From positions 126,213 to 185,775 of the forward strand of contig NZ_FMZZ01000003.1 in NCBI RefSeq assembly GCF_900101685.1: a DNA stretch of 59,563 bases, read 5' to 3'. Shown one piece after another: positions 35,109 to 43,795 of this stretch. Numbering within the stretch: position 1 is the stretch's first letter; each line of letters starts with the position of its first letter. The stretch is from Actinokineospora iranica (GTDB taxonomy: Bacteria > Actinomycetota > Actinomycetes > Mycobacteriales > Pseudonocardiaceae). The notes beneath the pieces were generated by a model. It was given only the letters and a program-made list of their open reading frames with translations, did no database searches and was not told the DNA's origin. A program made the translations under genes and the position numbers.

Positions 35109-35147
35109 ATGGCCGGTGGTTCCGACACAGCGCGGTGCCCGCAGTGA
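35109..35147 (+). other. Possible 12-codon leader ORF overlapping the TPR-CHAT start
   Basis: An ATG at 35109 opens a frame of 12 codons (MAGGSDTARCPQ) whose TGA stop overlaps a GTG (35144) that is in frame with the CHAT gene. The overlap GTGA is the form used for translational coupling in this genome. It might set translation of the protease gene, or be chance. The main CDS could then start at 35144 rather than 35135. Confidence 0.25.
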
Positions 35148-37723
35148 ACGAGCGGGTGCTGCGGCGGGCCACCGGGCTTCATCGGCGGGCGCGGATCGCC
35201 GTGTACGCCTACGACTTCGCGAAGGCGAGGTCGCTGCTCGAGCAGGCTCTCGACACCCTCGATTCCGCGCCCGAGCCGGACGATCAGGAACTGATTCCGC
35301 TGCGGGTGCGCGTCCTGGTGACCGCCGCCTACGCCGACACGGAAGTGGGACAGGTCGAACTCGGCCTTGGCAGGCTCGACACCGCCGACCGGCTGGTGCC
35401 GGGCGTCGCCGACGAAACCCGGCGCAAGGAGCTGGTCGAGCTGTCCCGGGAGCAGCGGGGGTTCCTGCTGATCCGGGTCGGCCGCACCGAAGAGGGGCTG
35501 CAGACCCTCGACAAGGCCGCCGAGTCCCTCGAACGCGATCTCGCCGCGGGCGTCGGCGACCCGAGCGTCCTCGCGATCCTGCATCTCAACCGCAGCCTCG
35601 CCTACATCTGGCTGGCGCAGACCGCGGCCGCGATCGAGGAAGTCCACCGCTGCATCGACCTCGCCGAGCGCTACGAGATGGACCCGACGATCTCGATCAA
35701 GGCCAGACACAACCTCGGCTATGTCGCGTACATGGCCGGTGACATGCCCACGGCGCTGCGGCACTACGAGGAGTCGGCCCGGATCTGCCAGGAGCAGGCG
35801 CCCGGCCTGCTGCCCGTGGTTCGGCTCGACCAGGCCCGCGCGATGCTCGCCGCGGGCCTGGGCGAAGAGGCCGCCCGCAACCTGGACGAGGCGCTTCCCG
35901 TGCTGCGCAAGCAACGCGGCGGGCAGGACGCCGCGGAAGCCGAGGTGGCCAGGGCGGCGGCCGCCCTGCTCGACGGCGACGACACGCTGGCCCGCAGACG
36001 AGCGCGGTCCGCGGAGGCGAGCTTCACCAAGCGCGGCAACACCCGGTGGGCCGCCATCGCGGCGCTGACCGCTGTCCGCGCCCAGGCTCACACCGCGTTG
36101 CGCACCGGCCGCGTGCGGCAGACGCTGATCGACAACGCGGTCAAGCTCGCCGACCGGCTGCGCTCCCTCATGCTCGAAGACGAGACGGCTCTCGCCCTGC
36201 TGCTCGCCGTCCGGCTCGAACTGCGCCGCGGCGACCCCGCCGCGGCCGAAGTGCTGCTCGACCAGGTGCCCCGCCCGCGCCCGACGACGCCCATCGACCA
36301 CAAGATGCTGCTGCGCCTGTGCCGCGCCGAACTCGCCGTCTCCCGGGGCGTGCCCCGCGCCGCGCTGGGCGAGGCCCGCGCCGGACTCGACGAACTCGGC
36401 AAAGTGCGGGACCGCATGGGCGGCATGGAGTTGGTGTGCGGTACCGCGCTGCACGGCCAGGAACTCGGCGAACTCGCGGTCAAACTCGTGCTCCGCGACA
36501 CGCGCTCGGATGCGCGGCGCCTGTTCGAGTGGCTCGAACGCACCCGGGCGCAGGTCTACCGCTATGAGCCGCTGCCCGCCATCGAGGACCAAGAGGTCGT
36601 GGAGAAGGCAGCGGAACTGCGCCACATCCGCCGGGTCGTGCAGTCTGCCCGGTTGGCGGGCCGGTCCGCCGTGAAGTTGGAGAAGCAGACCGCCGCGCTG
36701 GAACGGGAAGTGTCGCGCCAAGGCTGGTATGCCAGCCCCTGGGGCAGTCCGCGTCCGGTGGCGGCGCTGACCCAGGTGACCGACGCGCTCGGCGACCGCG
36801 CGCTGGTGTCGTTCGCGACGTCCGACGGCGAGGTCGTCGCCGTGGTCGTGACCGGTGAACGCACGCGCATGGTCCGCCTGGGCTCCTCGGCCGCCGCCGC
36901 CGAGTGGTCCGCGCGGTTGCACGCCGACCTCGACGCCCTTGCCCCGGACACGCTGCCCCCACCGATCGTCGACGTCGTGAAGGCGTCGGCCGCGCGGAGC
37001 GCGGGCGGACTCGACGAGCAGTTGATCTGTCCGCTGCTCGACCTCATCGGCGACCGGGAACTGATCGTCATCCCGACGGGAGCGCTCTACGCCGTGCCGT
37101 GGGGGAGCCTGCCGTCGCTTCTCGGCAGACCGGTAGTGGTCGCCCCGTCCGCGACCGCGTGGCTTTCCGCCGCCACGGCAAAGAGCACATCCGGCGGCAC
37201 GGTTCTCGCGCGCGGCCCGTTGCTCACCGGCTTCGTCGCGGAAGAAGGCATGTTGAGCACGGTGTATCCCGACGCTGTCGCGTTCAGCGGGGAAGCGGCG
37301 ACCGTCGCCGAGGTGCTCAAGGCCCTCGACGGCGCCGAACTCGCCCATCTCGCCGCGCACGGCGAACACGAGCCGACCAACGCCCTGTTCTCCCGGCTCG
37401 AACTGGCCGACGGCCCCTTGTTCGCCTACGAGGTGGCCCGCCTCCGGCAGCCCCCGCGCCAAGTCGTCCTCGCGGCCTGCGAGTTGGCGCTGAACTATGT
37501 GCGCCCCGGCGACGAAGCCCTCGGCTACGCGGGCGCCCTGCTCGCCAGCGGCGTGCGGACCGTCGTCGCCGCCACCAGTCGCGTCGGCGACGAGTCGGCC
37601 GCGACCGCGATGGTCGCCTACCACCAGCGCCTCGCCGCGGGAGTCGCCCCGGCCCGCGCTCTGGCGGAATCGGTGGCCGACGACCCATACCGGCGACCGT
37701 TCATTTGCCTCGGCGCCGGATAG
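35135..37723 (+). CDS. TPR-CHAT (caspase-like) protein
   Basis: The 862-residue protein has a long N-terminal alpha-helical repeat region (about residues 5-470) of tetratricopeptide type (for example HLNRSLAYIWLAQTAAAIEEVHRCIDLAERY and ARHNLGYVAYMAGDMPTALRHYEESA). The C-terminal CHAT domain (about 545-862) has the caspase-type dyad: H742 in AHLAAHGEHEP and C782 in VVLAACEL. Both are kept, so it is probably an active cysteine protease. The same domain order is known from Csx29 (TPR-CHAT) of type III-E CRISPR and from conflict-system effectors, but no CRISPR genes are here. It follows the S8 protease gene. The natural substrate, perhaps the S8 protein, is unknown. Confidence 0.88.
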   Translation: MPAVNERVLRRATGLHRRARIAVYAYDFAKARSLLEQALDTLDSAPEPDDQELIPLRVRVLVTAAYADTEVGQVELGLGRLDTADRLVPGVADETRRKELVELSREQRGFLLIRVGRTEEGLQTLDKAAESLERDLAAGVGDPSVLAILHLNRSLAYIWLAQTAAAIEEVHRCIDLAERYEMDPTISIKARHNLGYVAYMAGDMPTALRHYEESARICQEQAPGLLPVVRLDQARAMLAAGLGEEAARNLDEALPVLRKQRGGQDAAEAEVARAAAALLDGDDTLARRRARSAEASFTKRGNTRWAAIAALTAVRAQAHTALRTGRVRQTLIDNAVKLADRLRSLMLEDETALALLLAVRLELRRGDPAAAEVLLDQVPRPRPTTPIDHKMLLRLCRAELAVSRGVPRAALGEARAGLDELGKVRDRMGGMELVCGTALHGQELGELAVKLVLRDTRSDARRLFEWLERTRAQVYRYEPLPAIEDQEVVEKAAELRHIRRVVQSARLAGRSAVKLEKQTAALEREVSRQGWYASPWGSPRPVAALTQVTDALGDRALVSFATSDGEVVAVVVTGERTRMVRLGSSAAAAEWSARLHADLDALAPDTLPPPIVDVVKASAARSAGGLDEQLICPLLDLIGDRELIVIPTGALYAVPWGSLPSLLGRPVVVAPSATAWLSAATAKSTSGGTVLARGPLLTGFVAEEGMLSTVYPDAVAFSGEAATVAEVLKALDGAELAHLAAHGEHEPTNALFSRLELADGPLFAYEVARLRQPPRQVVLAACELALNYVRPGDEALGYAGALLASGVRTVVAATSRVGDESAATAMVAYHQRLAAGVAPARALAESVADDPYRRPFICLGAG

Positions 37724-37775
37724 GAACGGGTACGACGGCCATAGACAATGCGTGACCGGGCTACTTACGATCGCA

Positions 37776-37792
37776 GGTCTGTGTTGTAGACC
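37776..37792. promoter_or_regulatory. Inverted repeat upstream of the acyl-CoA synthetase gene
   Basis: GGTCT (37776-37780) and AGACC (37788-37792) flank seven bases, 22 bp before the ATG at 37814 and close to its GGAGG ribosome-binding site. It is placed like an operator for a repressor of the fadD gene. No regulator gene is adjacent, so binding is inference. Confidence 0.35.
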
Positions 37793-37813
37793 ACACGACC
37801 GGAGGGTGGCCCG

Positions 37814-39604
37814 ATGAGCGAGCACCGCACACTGTGCGCGGCCTACCAGGCGACCGCCAAGCAGAATCCGGAGTTGGTGGCGCTGCGGACCCCGGGGGAC
37901 GCGGTCTCGATGACGTGGCGCGAGTACTCCCGGCGGGTTCGCCGGATCGCGGCGGGCCTCGCCGCCTTGGGCGTCGGCCGCGGCGACACGGTCGGGATCA
38001 TGCTGACCAACCGCCCCGAGTTCCACCTTGTCGACACCGCCGCCTTGCACCTCGGCGCGGTTCCGTTCTCCGTCTACAACACCAGCGCCGCCGAGCAGCT
38101 GTCCTATGTGTTCGCGAACGCGGCCAACAAGGTCGTCGTCACCGAAGCGCGGTTTGTGCCGATCCTGTATGCCTCTGGCGCCGACACGCGATTGATCTGC
38201 GTCGACGGAGACGCCGAGGGAACGACGTCGCTCGCCGAACTCGAGGCAGGCGGCGACGACGCGTTCGATTTCGACGCCGCCTGGCGCGCGGTCGAGCCTG
38301 ACGACCTCGCCACGATCATCTACACCTCGGGCACGACCGGCCCACCCAAGGGCGTCGAGTTGACCCACGCCAACCTGCTGGCGGTGACCGACGCGATCAA
38401 GGACTCTTACGACCTGACGCCCAACGACCGAGTCTTGTCGTTCCTGCCCTCCGCCCACATCGCGGACCGCGTGGTCTCGCACTACATGTCGATGGTGTTC
38501 GGTACCGTGGTCACCTCGGTCGCCGATCCGAGACAACTCGCCACGGCGTTGCCGGACACTCGCCCGCACCTGTTCTTCGCGGTCCCCCGGGTGTGGCAGA
38601 AGTTCAAACTCGCCATCGACAGCGCGCTCGCCGAGACCAGCGGACCCAAGCGGAAGATCGTCGCGTGGGCCATGGAGGTGGGCGCCCGCCGAGCGAAAAT
38701 GGAGTTGGCGGGCAAGCCCATCCCCGGAGCGTTGGCGCTCCGACACCGCTTGGCGGACAAGGTCGTGCTCTCGAAACTCCGCCAGAAGCTCGGCTTGGAC
38801 GAGGCGAAGATCCCGGCCTCCGGCGCGGCCGCGATTCCCGTGGAGATCCTGGAATACTTCTGGGGCCTCGGCATCCCCATCTATGAGATCTGGGGCATGT
38901 CCGAAACAGGAGGACTCGGCACGTCCGGGCGACCGGGCAAGGTCAAGCCCGGCACGGTCGGCGCCGCGGTGCACGGCGTGGAGGTGAGGCTCGCCGACGA
39001 CGGCGAACTGCTCATCCGGTCCGCCTCCGTCATGCGCGGCTACCGCAACGATCCCGAGAAGACCGCCGAGACGATCGATGACGAGGGCTGGGTGCACACC
39101 GGTGACATCGGCGTGCTTGACGACGAGGGCTTCGTGACGATCGTGGACCGGAAGAAAGAGCTGATTATCAGCTCCTCTGGGAAGAACATGTCGCCCACCA
39201 ACATCGAGAACGCCATCAAGGCGTCCAGCTCCCTCATCGGCCAGGTGGTCGCCATCGGCGATGACCGGCCATACGTGTCCGCGCTCGTGGTCCTCGACCA
39301 AGACGCGGCCGCGGGCCTTGCCGCCCGACACGGACTGCCCGAATCCTCGCCGAGCGCCGTGGCCACCCACGACCAGGTGCGCGCACTGATCTCCGACGCG
39401 GTCCGCGCGGGCAACGCCAAACTGTCCCGGGTAGAACAGATCAAACGCTTCCGCATCGTCCCGGACTTCTGGGAACCAGGCGGTGACGAGTTGACCCCCA
39501 CGCTCAAGCTGCGCCGCAAACCGATCGCGGAGAAGTACGCCCACGACATAGCCGACCTCTACGCCGACTCGCCAACCGCCGAGACCATAAACCTGGGCTC
39601 CTGA
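37814..39604 (+). CDS. Long-chain acyl-CoA synthetase (FadD15-like)
   Basis: The 596-residue enzyme of the ANL superfamily activates fatty acids to acyl-CoA through an acyl-adenylate. The P-loop is YTSGTTGPPKGVELTHANL (about 172-190), the A5 motif is IYEIWGMSETGGLGTSGRPG, and the hinge motif has GWVHTGDIGVLDDEGFVTIVDRKKELII. The last lysine is in LTPTLKLRRKPI. This matches the FadD15 subgroup of mycobacteria. It is downstream of the TPR-CHAT gene but has its own leader with ribosome-binding site GGAGGG at 37801-37806. Confidence 0.92.
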   Translation: MSEHRTLCAAYQATAKQNPELVALRTPGDAVSMTWREYSRRVRRIAAGLAALGVGRGDTVGIMLTNRPEFHLVDTAALHLGAVPFSVYNTSAAEQLSYVFANAANKVVVTEARFVPILYASGADTRLICVDGDAEGTTSLAELEAGGDDAFDFDAAWRAVEPDDLATIIYTSGTTGPPKGVELTHANLLAVTDAIKDSYDLTPNDRVLSFLPSAHIADRVVSHYMSMVFGTVVTSVADPRQLATALPDTRPHLFFAVPRVWQKFKLAIDSALAETSGPKRKIVAWAMEVGARRAKMELAGKPIPGALALRHRLADKVVLSKLRQKLGLDEAKIPASGAAAIPVEILEYFWGLGIPIYEIWGMSETGGLGTSGRPGKVKPGTVGAAVHGVEVRLADDGELLIRSASVMRGYRNDPEKTAETIDDEGWVHTGDIGVLDDEGFVTIVDRKKELIISSSGKNMSPTNIENAIKASSSLIGQVVAIGDDRPYVSALVVLDQDAAAGLAARHGLPESSPSAVATHDQVRALISDAVRAGNAKLSRVEQIKRFRIVPDFWEPGGDELTPTLKLRRKPIAEKYAHDIADLYADSPTAETINLGS

Positions 39605-39615
39605 CACCCATGTCC

Positions 39616-39637
39616 GCGGGCGCGCGGTCGCGCCCGC
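39616..39637. terminator. Terminator between convergent genes
   Basis: GCGGGCGCG (39616-39624) and CGCGCCCGC (39629-39637) form a 9-bp stem with a 4-nt CGGT loop, 12 nt after the acyl-CoA synthetase stop. It can serve both it and the convergent QueA-like gene. Confidence 0.65.
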
Positions 39638-39720
39638 CATCACCACCATGAGCCCTACCCCGGCGGATGACATCGCTCACCTTCCGACTTCTGATTGGCT
39701 CGACGGGTTGAGGGGCGTGT

Positions 39721-40743
39721 TCACGGGATCAGCAGATTCACGTCGCCGAACTCGTGCCACAGGTAGCCATGGTCGATCGCCGCGCGGTAGCAGCGGTCCA
39801 GCAACTCCTGGCCCGCGATCGCGGCGAGCATGTCCAGATGGGACGCGCGCGGCTCGTGGAAGCCGGTCAGCAGACCGTCGACCGCGCGCACTCCCCGGCC
39901 TGGCGTGATGATGAGGTCTGTCCATCCTTCTCGCGCGTGGACGTCGCCGTCATCCCCCACGGCGCTTTCCAGCGCCCGGACCGCCGTCGTGCCGACCGCG
40001 ACCACTCGGCCACCGTCGGCGCGAGCCCGGTTTACCAGCCGCGCGGTAGTCGAGGAAACGCGGAACCGCTCCGGGTACGGACGTTCATGAGCCTCAGGTG
40101 ACGCGACACCGGTGTGCAGGAGAACCGGCGCGAACTGGATCCCCGCCGACACCAGACGGGTAACCAGCCGATCGGTAAACGGACGTGCCGCGCTGGGCAT
40201 CTCGGCGCTGCCCGGCTCCGTGCCGAAGACGGTTTGGTAGTACCGCAACGGCCATGACTTCGGCACGTATCCGTAGCGGATCGGCGAACCGAAGCAGTGC
40301 AAATACCCGCTCACCGAGTCGAACCCGCCCGGGTCCACAGCCGCCACCCACAGCCGGTCGTCGGAGTAGCGGCTCAGGAGCGTCACCGTCGCCCCACCCA
40401 CGAGGTCATAGCGCGCGCCTGCGACACCGAACGGATACGGCGCGGTGGCCTTGTCGCCGGCCTGCCGCAACTCCACGAGCCAGGTGCCGTCGGACGCCTC
40501 CGTCGACAGGTGGACAGTCAGCCCGCCACCCACGACCCCGGCTGCGGCGGGCAGCGTCGCCGAGGTGTTCACAACCAGCACATCCCCGGCCCGCAACAAC
40601 GCGGGCAGGTTCGTGAACCGTTCATGCGTGACCGTCTTCCCCTCGCCGACCAAAAGCCGGACGCCGTCGCGTGGCAGCCCGCGTGCCTCGGGTGGCTCGT
40701 GCGCCTCCAATTCCTCGGGCAGTGTGAACTCCAGCGTGCTCAT
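39721..40743 (-). CDS. QueA-like SAM:tRNA ribosyltransferase-isomerase family protein
   Basis: The 340-residue protein belongs to the QueA family that makes epoxyqueuosine in bacteria that have the queuosine route. It has FTNLPALLRAGDVLVVNTSATLPA, VSSTTARLVNRARADGGRVVAVGTTAVRALES and the end GRGVRAVDGLLTGFHEPRASHLDMLAAIAG. The ending YRAAIDHGYLWHEFGDVNLLI is like QueA. No other queuosine gene (queCDEF, tgt) is in the window. Actinobacteria mostly lack queuosine, so a related role is possible. It is the last gene of an SDR-VOC-QueA-like operon (66 bp gap). Confidence 0.85.
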   Translation of the reverse strand: MSTLEFTLPEELEAHEPPEARGLPRDGVRLLVGEGKTVTHERFTNLPALLRAGDVLVVNTSATLPAAAGVVGGGLTVHLSTEASDGTWLVELRQAGDKATAPYPFGVAGARYDLVGGATVTLLSRYSDDRLWVAAVDPGGFDSVSGYLHCFGSPIRYGYVPKSWPLRYYQTVFGTEPGSAEMPSAARPFTDRLVTRLVSAGIQFAPVLLHTGVASPEAHERPYPERFRVSSTTARLVNRARADGGRVVAVGTTAVRALESAVGDDGDVHAREGWTDLIITPGRGVRAVDGLLTGFHEPRASHLDMLAAIAGQELLDRCYRAAIDHGYLWHEFGDVNLLIP

Positions 40744-40809
40744 GTCCCCTCCTCGCGGCGGTCGGAAAACCGCCGAATGTCATTCACCGAAATGGTTGAA
40801 GTCCCGAAG

Positions 40810-41169
40810 TCAGCCGTGTTCGTGCCAGAGCATCAGGTGCGCGCCCGCCGGATCGCGAACCTCGAAGCCGTAGTGGCCGCGCGGGTATCGCCCCGGTGGC
40901 CGGACCACCTCGACATCCCCGACGTGAGCGAAAGCGGCGTCGACCTCAGCCTGGCTCCCCAACTCGAACGCCACCGGCGCTTGCCTGCGCAGGCCGGGCG
41001 CGACCAGCTCGACATAGGCGTTCTCCGCCGCCCGAAGCACGACACCGTGTTCACCGTCCACAGACCACTCGTCCACAACGGACATCCCGAGACGGTCGAC
41101 ATAGAACGACCGCGTCTGCGCGAAGTTGTCGATCTCGAACGGGACCCACAGCGCTCGCGGCCCGCTCAT
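40810..41169 (-). CDS. VOC (glyoxalase/dioxygenase superfamily) protein
   Basis: The 119-residue single-domain VOC protein starts at ATG 41169, which overlaps the SDR stop by four bases (ATGA). The beta-alpha-beta-beta-beta pattern is visible: PFEIDNFAQTRSFYVDRLGMSVVDEWSVDG and the ending GHYGFEVRDPAGAHLMLWHEHG. Such short proteins often bind metals or antibiotics. The substrate is unknown. The overlap shows tight co-expression with the SDR gene. Confidence 0.82.
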   Translation of the reverse strand: MSGPRALWVPFEIDNFAQTRSFYVDRLGMSVVDEWSVDGEHGVVLRAAENAYVELVAPGLRRQAPVAFELGSQAEVDAAFAHVGDVEVVRPPGRYPRGHYGFEVRDPAGAHLMLWHEHG

Positions 41170-41843
41170 GTCAGCTCCGGCAGCCGGAGCCTGCCGGACT
41201 CCGGGCGGTTCGCCAGCACTTTCAGCACGGCCGGGACGACCGTCTCGGGCAGCGGACGGTCGCTGATGTCTTCGCCGGGAAAGGCGTCCTGGTGCATTCG
41301 GGTGCGCAGGTCGCCAGGGTCGGCCCACCACACCCGGACCTCTGGCTCTTCCACAGCCAGCACGTTGCTGAGCTGCTCGACCGCCGCCTTCGAGGCCCCG
41401 TAGCCGCCCCAGCCCGGGTACGCCTCGACCGCCGCGTCGGAGGTGATGTTGAGGACCGCCCCCGCCCGCGCCCGTAGGTGGGGCAGCGCGAGCTGGGTCA
41501 GGCCGAGCAGGGCGACGACGTTGACCTCGAACACCGCCCGCAGAGCGTCGAGCGGGTGCTCGGCGAGCGGAGGAAGGGGACTCGGCCCCAGCGCCCCGCC
41601 GTTGTTGACCAGGAGGTCGGGCCCGCCGAGACTTTCCGCCGCGGCGCTGACCTCCGCGCGGTGGGCTGGATCGGTCAGGTCACCGGGGATGGCGATCACT
41701 TGGCCCGGCAGGTCTTGGGTGGCCGCGGCGAGCGCCTCCGCCCCACGGGCGTCGAGCACAAGCTGCCACCCGGCTTCCGCGAGACCCGTGGCCAGCGCGA
41801 GGCCGAGGCCGCGGGATGCTCCGGTGATGATGGCGACAGACAC
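41166..41843 (-). CDS. Short-chain dehydrogenase/reductase
   Basis: The 225-residue SDR has the NAD(P)-binding TGASRGLGLALA (about residues 7-18), NNGG in the NNAG position, catalytic serine in NITSDAA and YGASKAAVEQL with Y-x3-K. The start is GTG 41843, with AAAGGA about 9 nt upstream. The canonical NNAG is changed to NNGG. The substrate is unknown. It heads the operon with the VOC and QueA-like genes and is divergent from the GAF histidine kinase. Confidence 0.88.
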   Translation of the reverse strand: MSVAIITGASRGLGLALATGLAEAGWQLVLDARGAEALAAATQDLPGQVIAIPGDLTDPAHRAEVSAAAESLGGPDLLVNNGGALGPSPLPPLAEHPLDALRAVFEVNVVALLGLTQLALPHLRARAGAVLNITSDAAVEAYPGWGGYGASKAAVEQLSNVLAVEEPEVRVWWADPGDLRTRMHQDAFPGEDISDRPLPETVVPAVLKVLANRPESGRLRLPELT

Positions 41844-41921
41844 TGGGCTGTCCTTTCGTCCAAGGTTTCCGATGTGATCGACAGTAGGTTTCAGCCGAGG
41901 CGTCGCCATCGGACCCGAGGC

Positions 41922-41952
41922 GGGACTTATCTACGTCTTTGGTCCTAGGACC
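41922..41952. promoter_or_regulatory. Palindrome in the SDR-histidine kinase divergent region
   Basis: GGTCCTAGGACC (41941-41952) is a perfect 12-bp palindrome between two divergent genes, and a GGGACT word lies 14 bp to its left (41922-41927). DevR/DosR boxes of mycobacteria are built from GGGACT/AGTCCC half-sites; this palindrome shares the G-G-x-C-C style but not the consensus. The response regulator encoded 1.1 kb downstream is the first candidate to bind it. Confidence 0.4.
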
Positions 41953-41989
41953 CCCGGTTTTGTCGGTCACCGTGGGTACCTTGGGAGTT

Positions 41990-43123
41990 GTGACCGGGAT
42001 TGAACGAAACGAGCTGCGTGAAGTCAGCGCCGCGGTGTTGGCCGTCGCCACACACCTGTCGGTGCGCGATGTCCTGCAGACGATCCTGACTTCCGCGCGC
42101 AGGCTCGTGGGCGCCCGCTACGCGGCATTGGGAGTGCCGGACAGCGAGGGTGGTTTCTCCGAGTTCCTCGCCGACGGGATTACCGACGAGCAGTGGGCGG
42201 CCATCGGCCCACTGCCTCGTCAGCATGGCCTGCTCGGGGTGCTGCTCAGCGACCCGAGCCCGGTTCGCCTGGCGGACATTCGCGAACATCCCCGGTTCGA
42301 CTGGTGGCCTGCCGCGCACCCGGTGCTTACCGATTTCCTGGGAATGCCGATCTCCGATGGCGAAGAGATCCTGGGTGAGATATTCCTGGCGAACAAGATC
42401 AAGCCGGGTGGGTTCACCGCGCAGGACGAGGAACTGCTGGAGCTGTTGGCCGCCCACGCGGCCATCGCCCTGGTCAATGCTCGGTTGTACGAGCGGGGGC
42501 GAGAGCTGACCATTGTCGAAGAACGCCATCGGATCGCTCGCGAGCTGCACGATTCGGTCACCCAGAAGTTGTTCAGCCTCCGGCTTACCGCCGAGGCGGC
42601 CGCGGCGCTGGTGGAACGGGACGCCGGGCGTGCTCTCGGCGAACTCGACACGGTTCGCAGGCTCGCGGCCGAGGCCGCGGACGAACTCCGCTCGGTGGTG
42701 ATCGGGCTTCGCCCGCCGGATCTGGCGGGCGACGGGTTGGACGTGGCGCTCGGCAAGCAGATCGACGTGCTGAACCGGGTGCACGGCGCCGTCGTCCGGT
42801 TCCGCGGCGGACCGATCCCGCGGTTGGCGGCGGCGCGAGAGGAAGCCGTGTACAGGATCAGCCAGGAGGCGCTGCACAACGCGTTACGGCATTCGGCGGC
42901 GGGTCGGATCGAGGTCGATCTGGTGATGCGGGCGGGCGGTGTCGTGCTGGAAGTGCGGGACGACGGCGTCGGGTTCGACCTGTCCACACAGGAACACGCG
43001 TCTCGGCGGTTGGGGCTGTCGTCCATGCGGGAACGGGCGCGGTCGGCAGGGGGAAAACTCAAGGTCACCTCCCACAGTCCAGGTGGGACGACGGTCCGGT
43101 TGGAGGTGCCCGTTGACCAGTGA
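41990..43123 (+). CDS. GAF-domain histidine kinase (DevS/DosT-like)
   Basis: The 377-residue kinase has a single GAF domain (about 25-168) that resembles the GAF domains of DevS/DosT, with [36 protein letters not shown] and the [27 protein letters not shown] end. The HisKA_3 motif is [14 protein letters not shown] with phospho-acceptor H187. The ATPase domain has an N-box at ALHNALRHS (N297) and DDGVGFD. No membrane segment is seen. The start is chosen at GTG 41990; GTG 41972 or upstream is possible. It may sense a ligand such as heme gas or a redox state, but heme binding cannot be told. Its stop overlaps the next gene by 11 nt. Confidence 0.85.
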   Translation: MTGIERNELREVSAAVLAVATHLSVRDVLQTILTSARRLVGARYAALGVPDSEGGFSEFLADGITDEQWAAIGPLPRQHGLLGVLLSDPSPVRLADIREHPRFDWWPAAHPVLTDFLGMPISDGEEILGEIFLANKIKPGGFTAQDEELLELLAAHAAIALVNARLYERGRELTIVEERHRIARELHDSVTQKLFSLRLTAEAAAALVERDAGRALGELDTVRRLAAEAADELRSVVIGLRPPDLAGDGLDVALGKQIDVLNRVHGAVVRFRGGPIPRLAAAREEAVYRISQEALHNALRHSAAGRIEVDLVMRAGGVVLEVRDDGVGFDLSTQEHASRRLGLSSMRERARSAGGKLKVTSHSPGGTTVRLEVPVDQ

Positions 43124-43757
43124 ACAGATTCGGGTGCTCGTCGTCGACGACCATCCCGTCGTGCGGCAAGGGCTCCGCACATTCCTGGACTTGCAGGACG
43201 ACATCACGGTGGTGGGGGAGGCGGTGAACGGAGAGTCCTGCGTCATCGAGGCCGAACGGTTGCGGCCCGATGTCGTGCTGCTCGACCTGCGAATGCCGGG
43301 CACGGACGGCGTGCACGCGCTACTGGGCCTGCGCGAACTGGGGAACCCCGCGCGAGTGCTCGTGATCACGAGCTTCGCCGAGCCCGCTGCGATCGTGCCC
43401 GCGGTGCGCGCGGGCGCGGCGGGCTACGTCTACAAAGACGTGGATCCGCAAGCCCTCGCCGTGGCCATCAGGTCAGTGCACGCCGGTCATGTGCTGCTTC
43501 ACCCGTCCGTCGCCCGCCTGCTCGCCGAGGGCGATGCTCGGCCGGGTGGCACCACGCTCACCGCGCGGGAACGAGAAGTGCTGGGTGAGCTGGCCCATGG
43601 TCGGTCCAACCGGGAAATCGCCCGAGGCCTTGCCCTGTCGGAGAAGACGGTGAAAGCCCACGTGAGCGCGATCCTCAGCAAACTCGGTGTGCACGACCGA
43701 ACGCAGGCGGCGCTTTACGCGGTGCGGATGGGGTTGGTGTCCTTGGTCGGAAAATGA
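43113..43757 (+). CDS. NarL/FixJ-family response regulator
   Basis: The 214-residue regulator starts at TTG 43113, with GGAGG at 43102-43106 and a 6-nt spacer, so the TTG is well supported although it is unusual. The receiver has acidic D12 D13, phospho-acceptor D58 in [10 protein letters not shown], and the terminal Lys in [10 protein letters not shown]. The LuxR-type helix-turn-helix is at about 148-207 ([22 protein letters not shown] and [19 protein letters not shown]). It is the partner of the overlapping kinase. Likely targets include the kinase/SDR promoter. Confidence 0.92.
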   Translation: MTSEQIRVLVVDDHPVVRQGLRTFLDLQDDITVVGEAVNGESCVIEAERLRPDVVLLDLRMPGTDGVHALLGLRELGNPARVLVITSFAEPAAIVPAVRAGAAGYVYKDVDPQALAVAIRSVHAGHVLLHPSVARLLAEGDARPGGTTLTAREREVLGELAHGRSNREIARGLALSEKTVKAHVSAILSKLGVHDRTQAALYAVRMGLVSLVGK

Positions 43758-43765
43758 CGACTCTT

Positions 43766-43795
43766 CCCGCCCAGGCGATAAGTCAGCTTGGCGGG
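43766..43795 (+). terminator. Hairpin after the response regulator gene
   Basis: CCCGCC (43766-43771) pairs with GGCGGG (43790-43795), and the pairing extends imperfectly inward. It lies 8 nt after the stop codon. No T-tract follows. Confidence 0.5.

Noticed and set aside
33335..37723. Type III-E CRISPR (gRAMP/TPR-CHAT) locus
   Set aside because: No gRAMP-like effector, Cas genes or repeat-spacer array lies anywhere in the window; only the protease architecture is similar.
33455..39673. A 2072-codon open frame on the minus strand opposite the S8, CHAT and acyl-CoA synthetase genes
   Set aside because: It mirrors three well-recognised plus-strand genes, has no domains and is Arg/Gly/Ala-rich. 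High G+C keeps the antisense frame free of stops.
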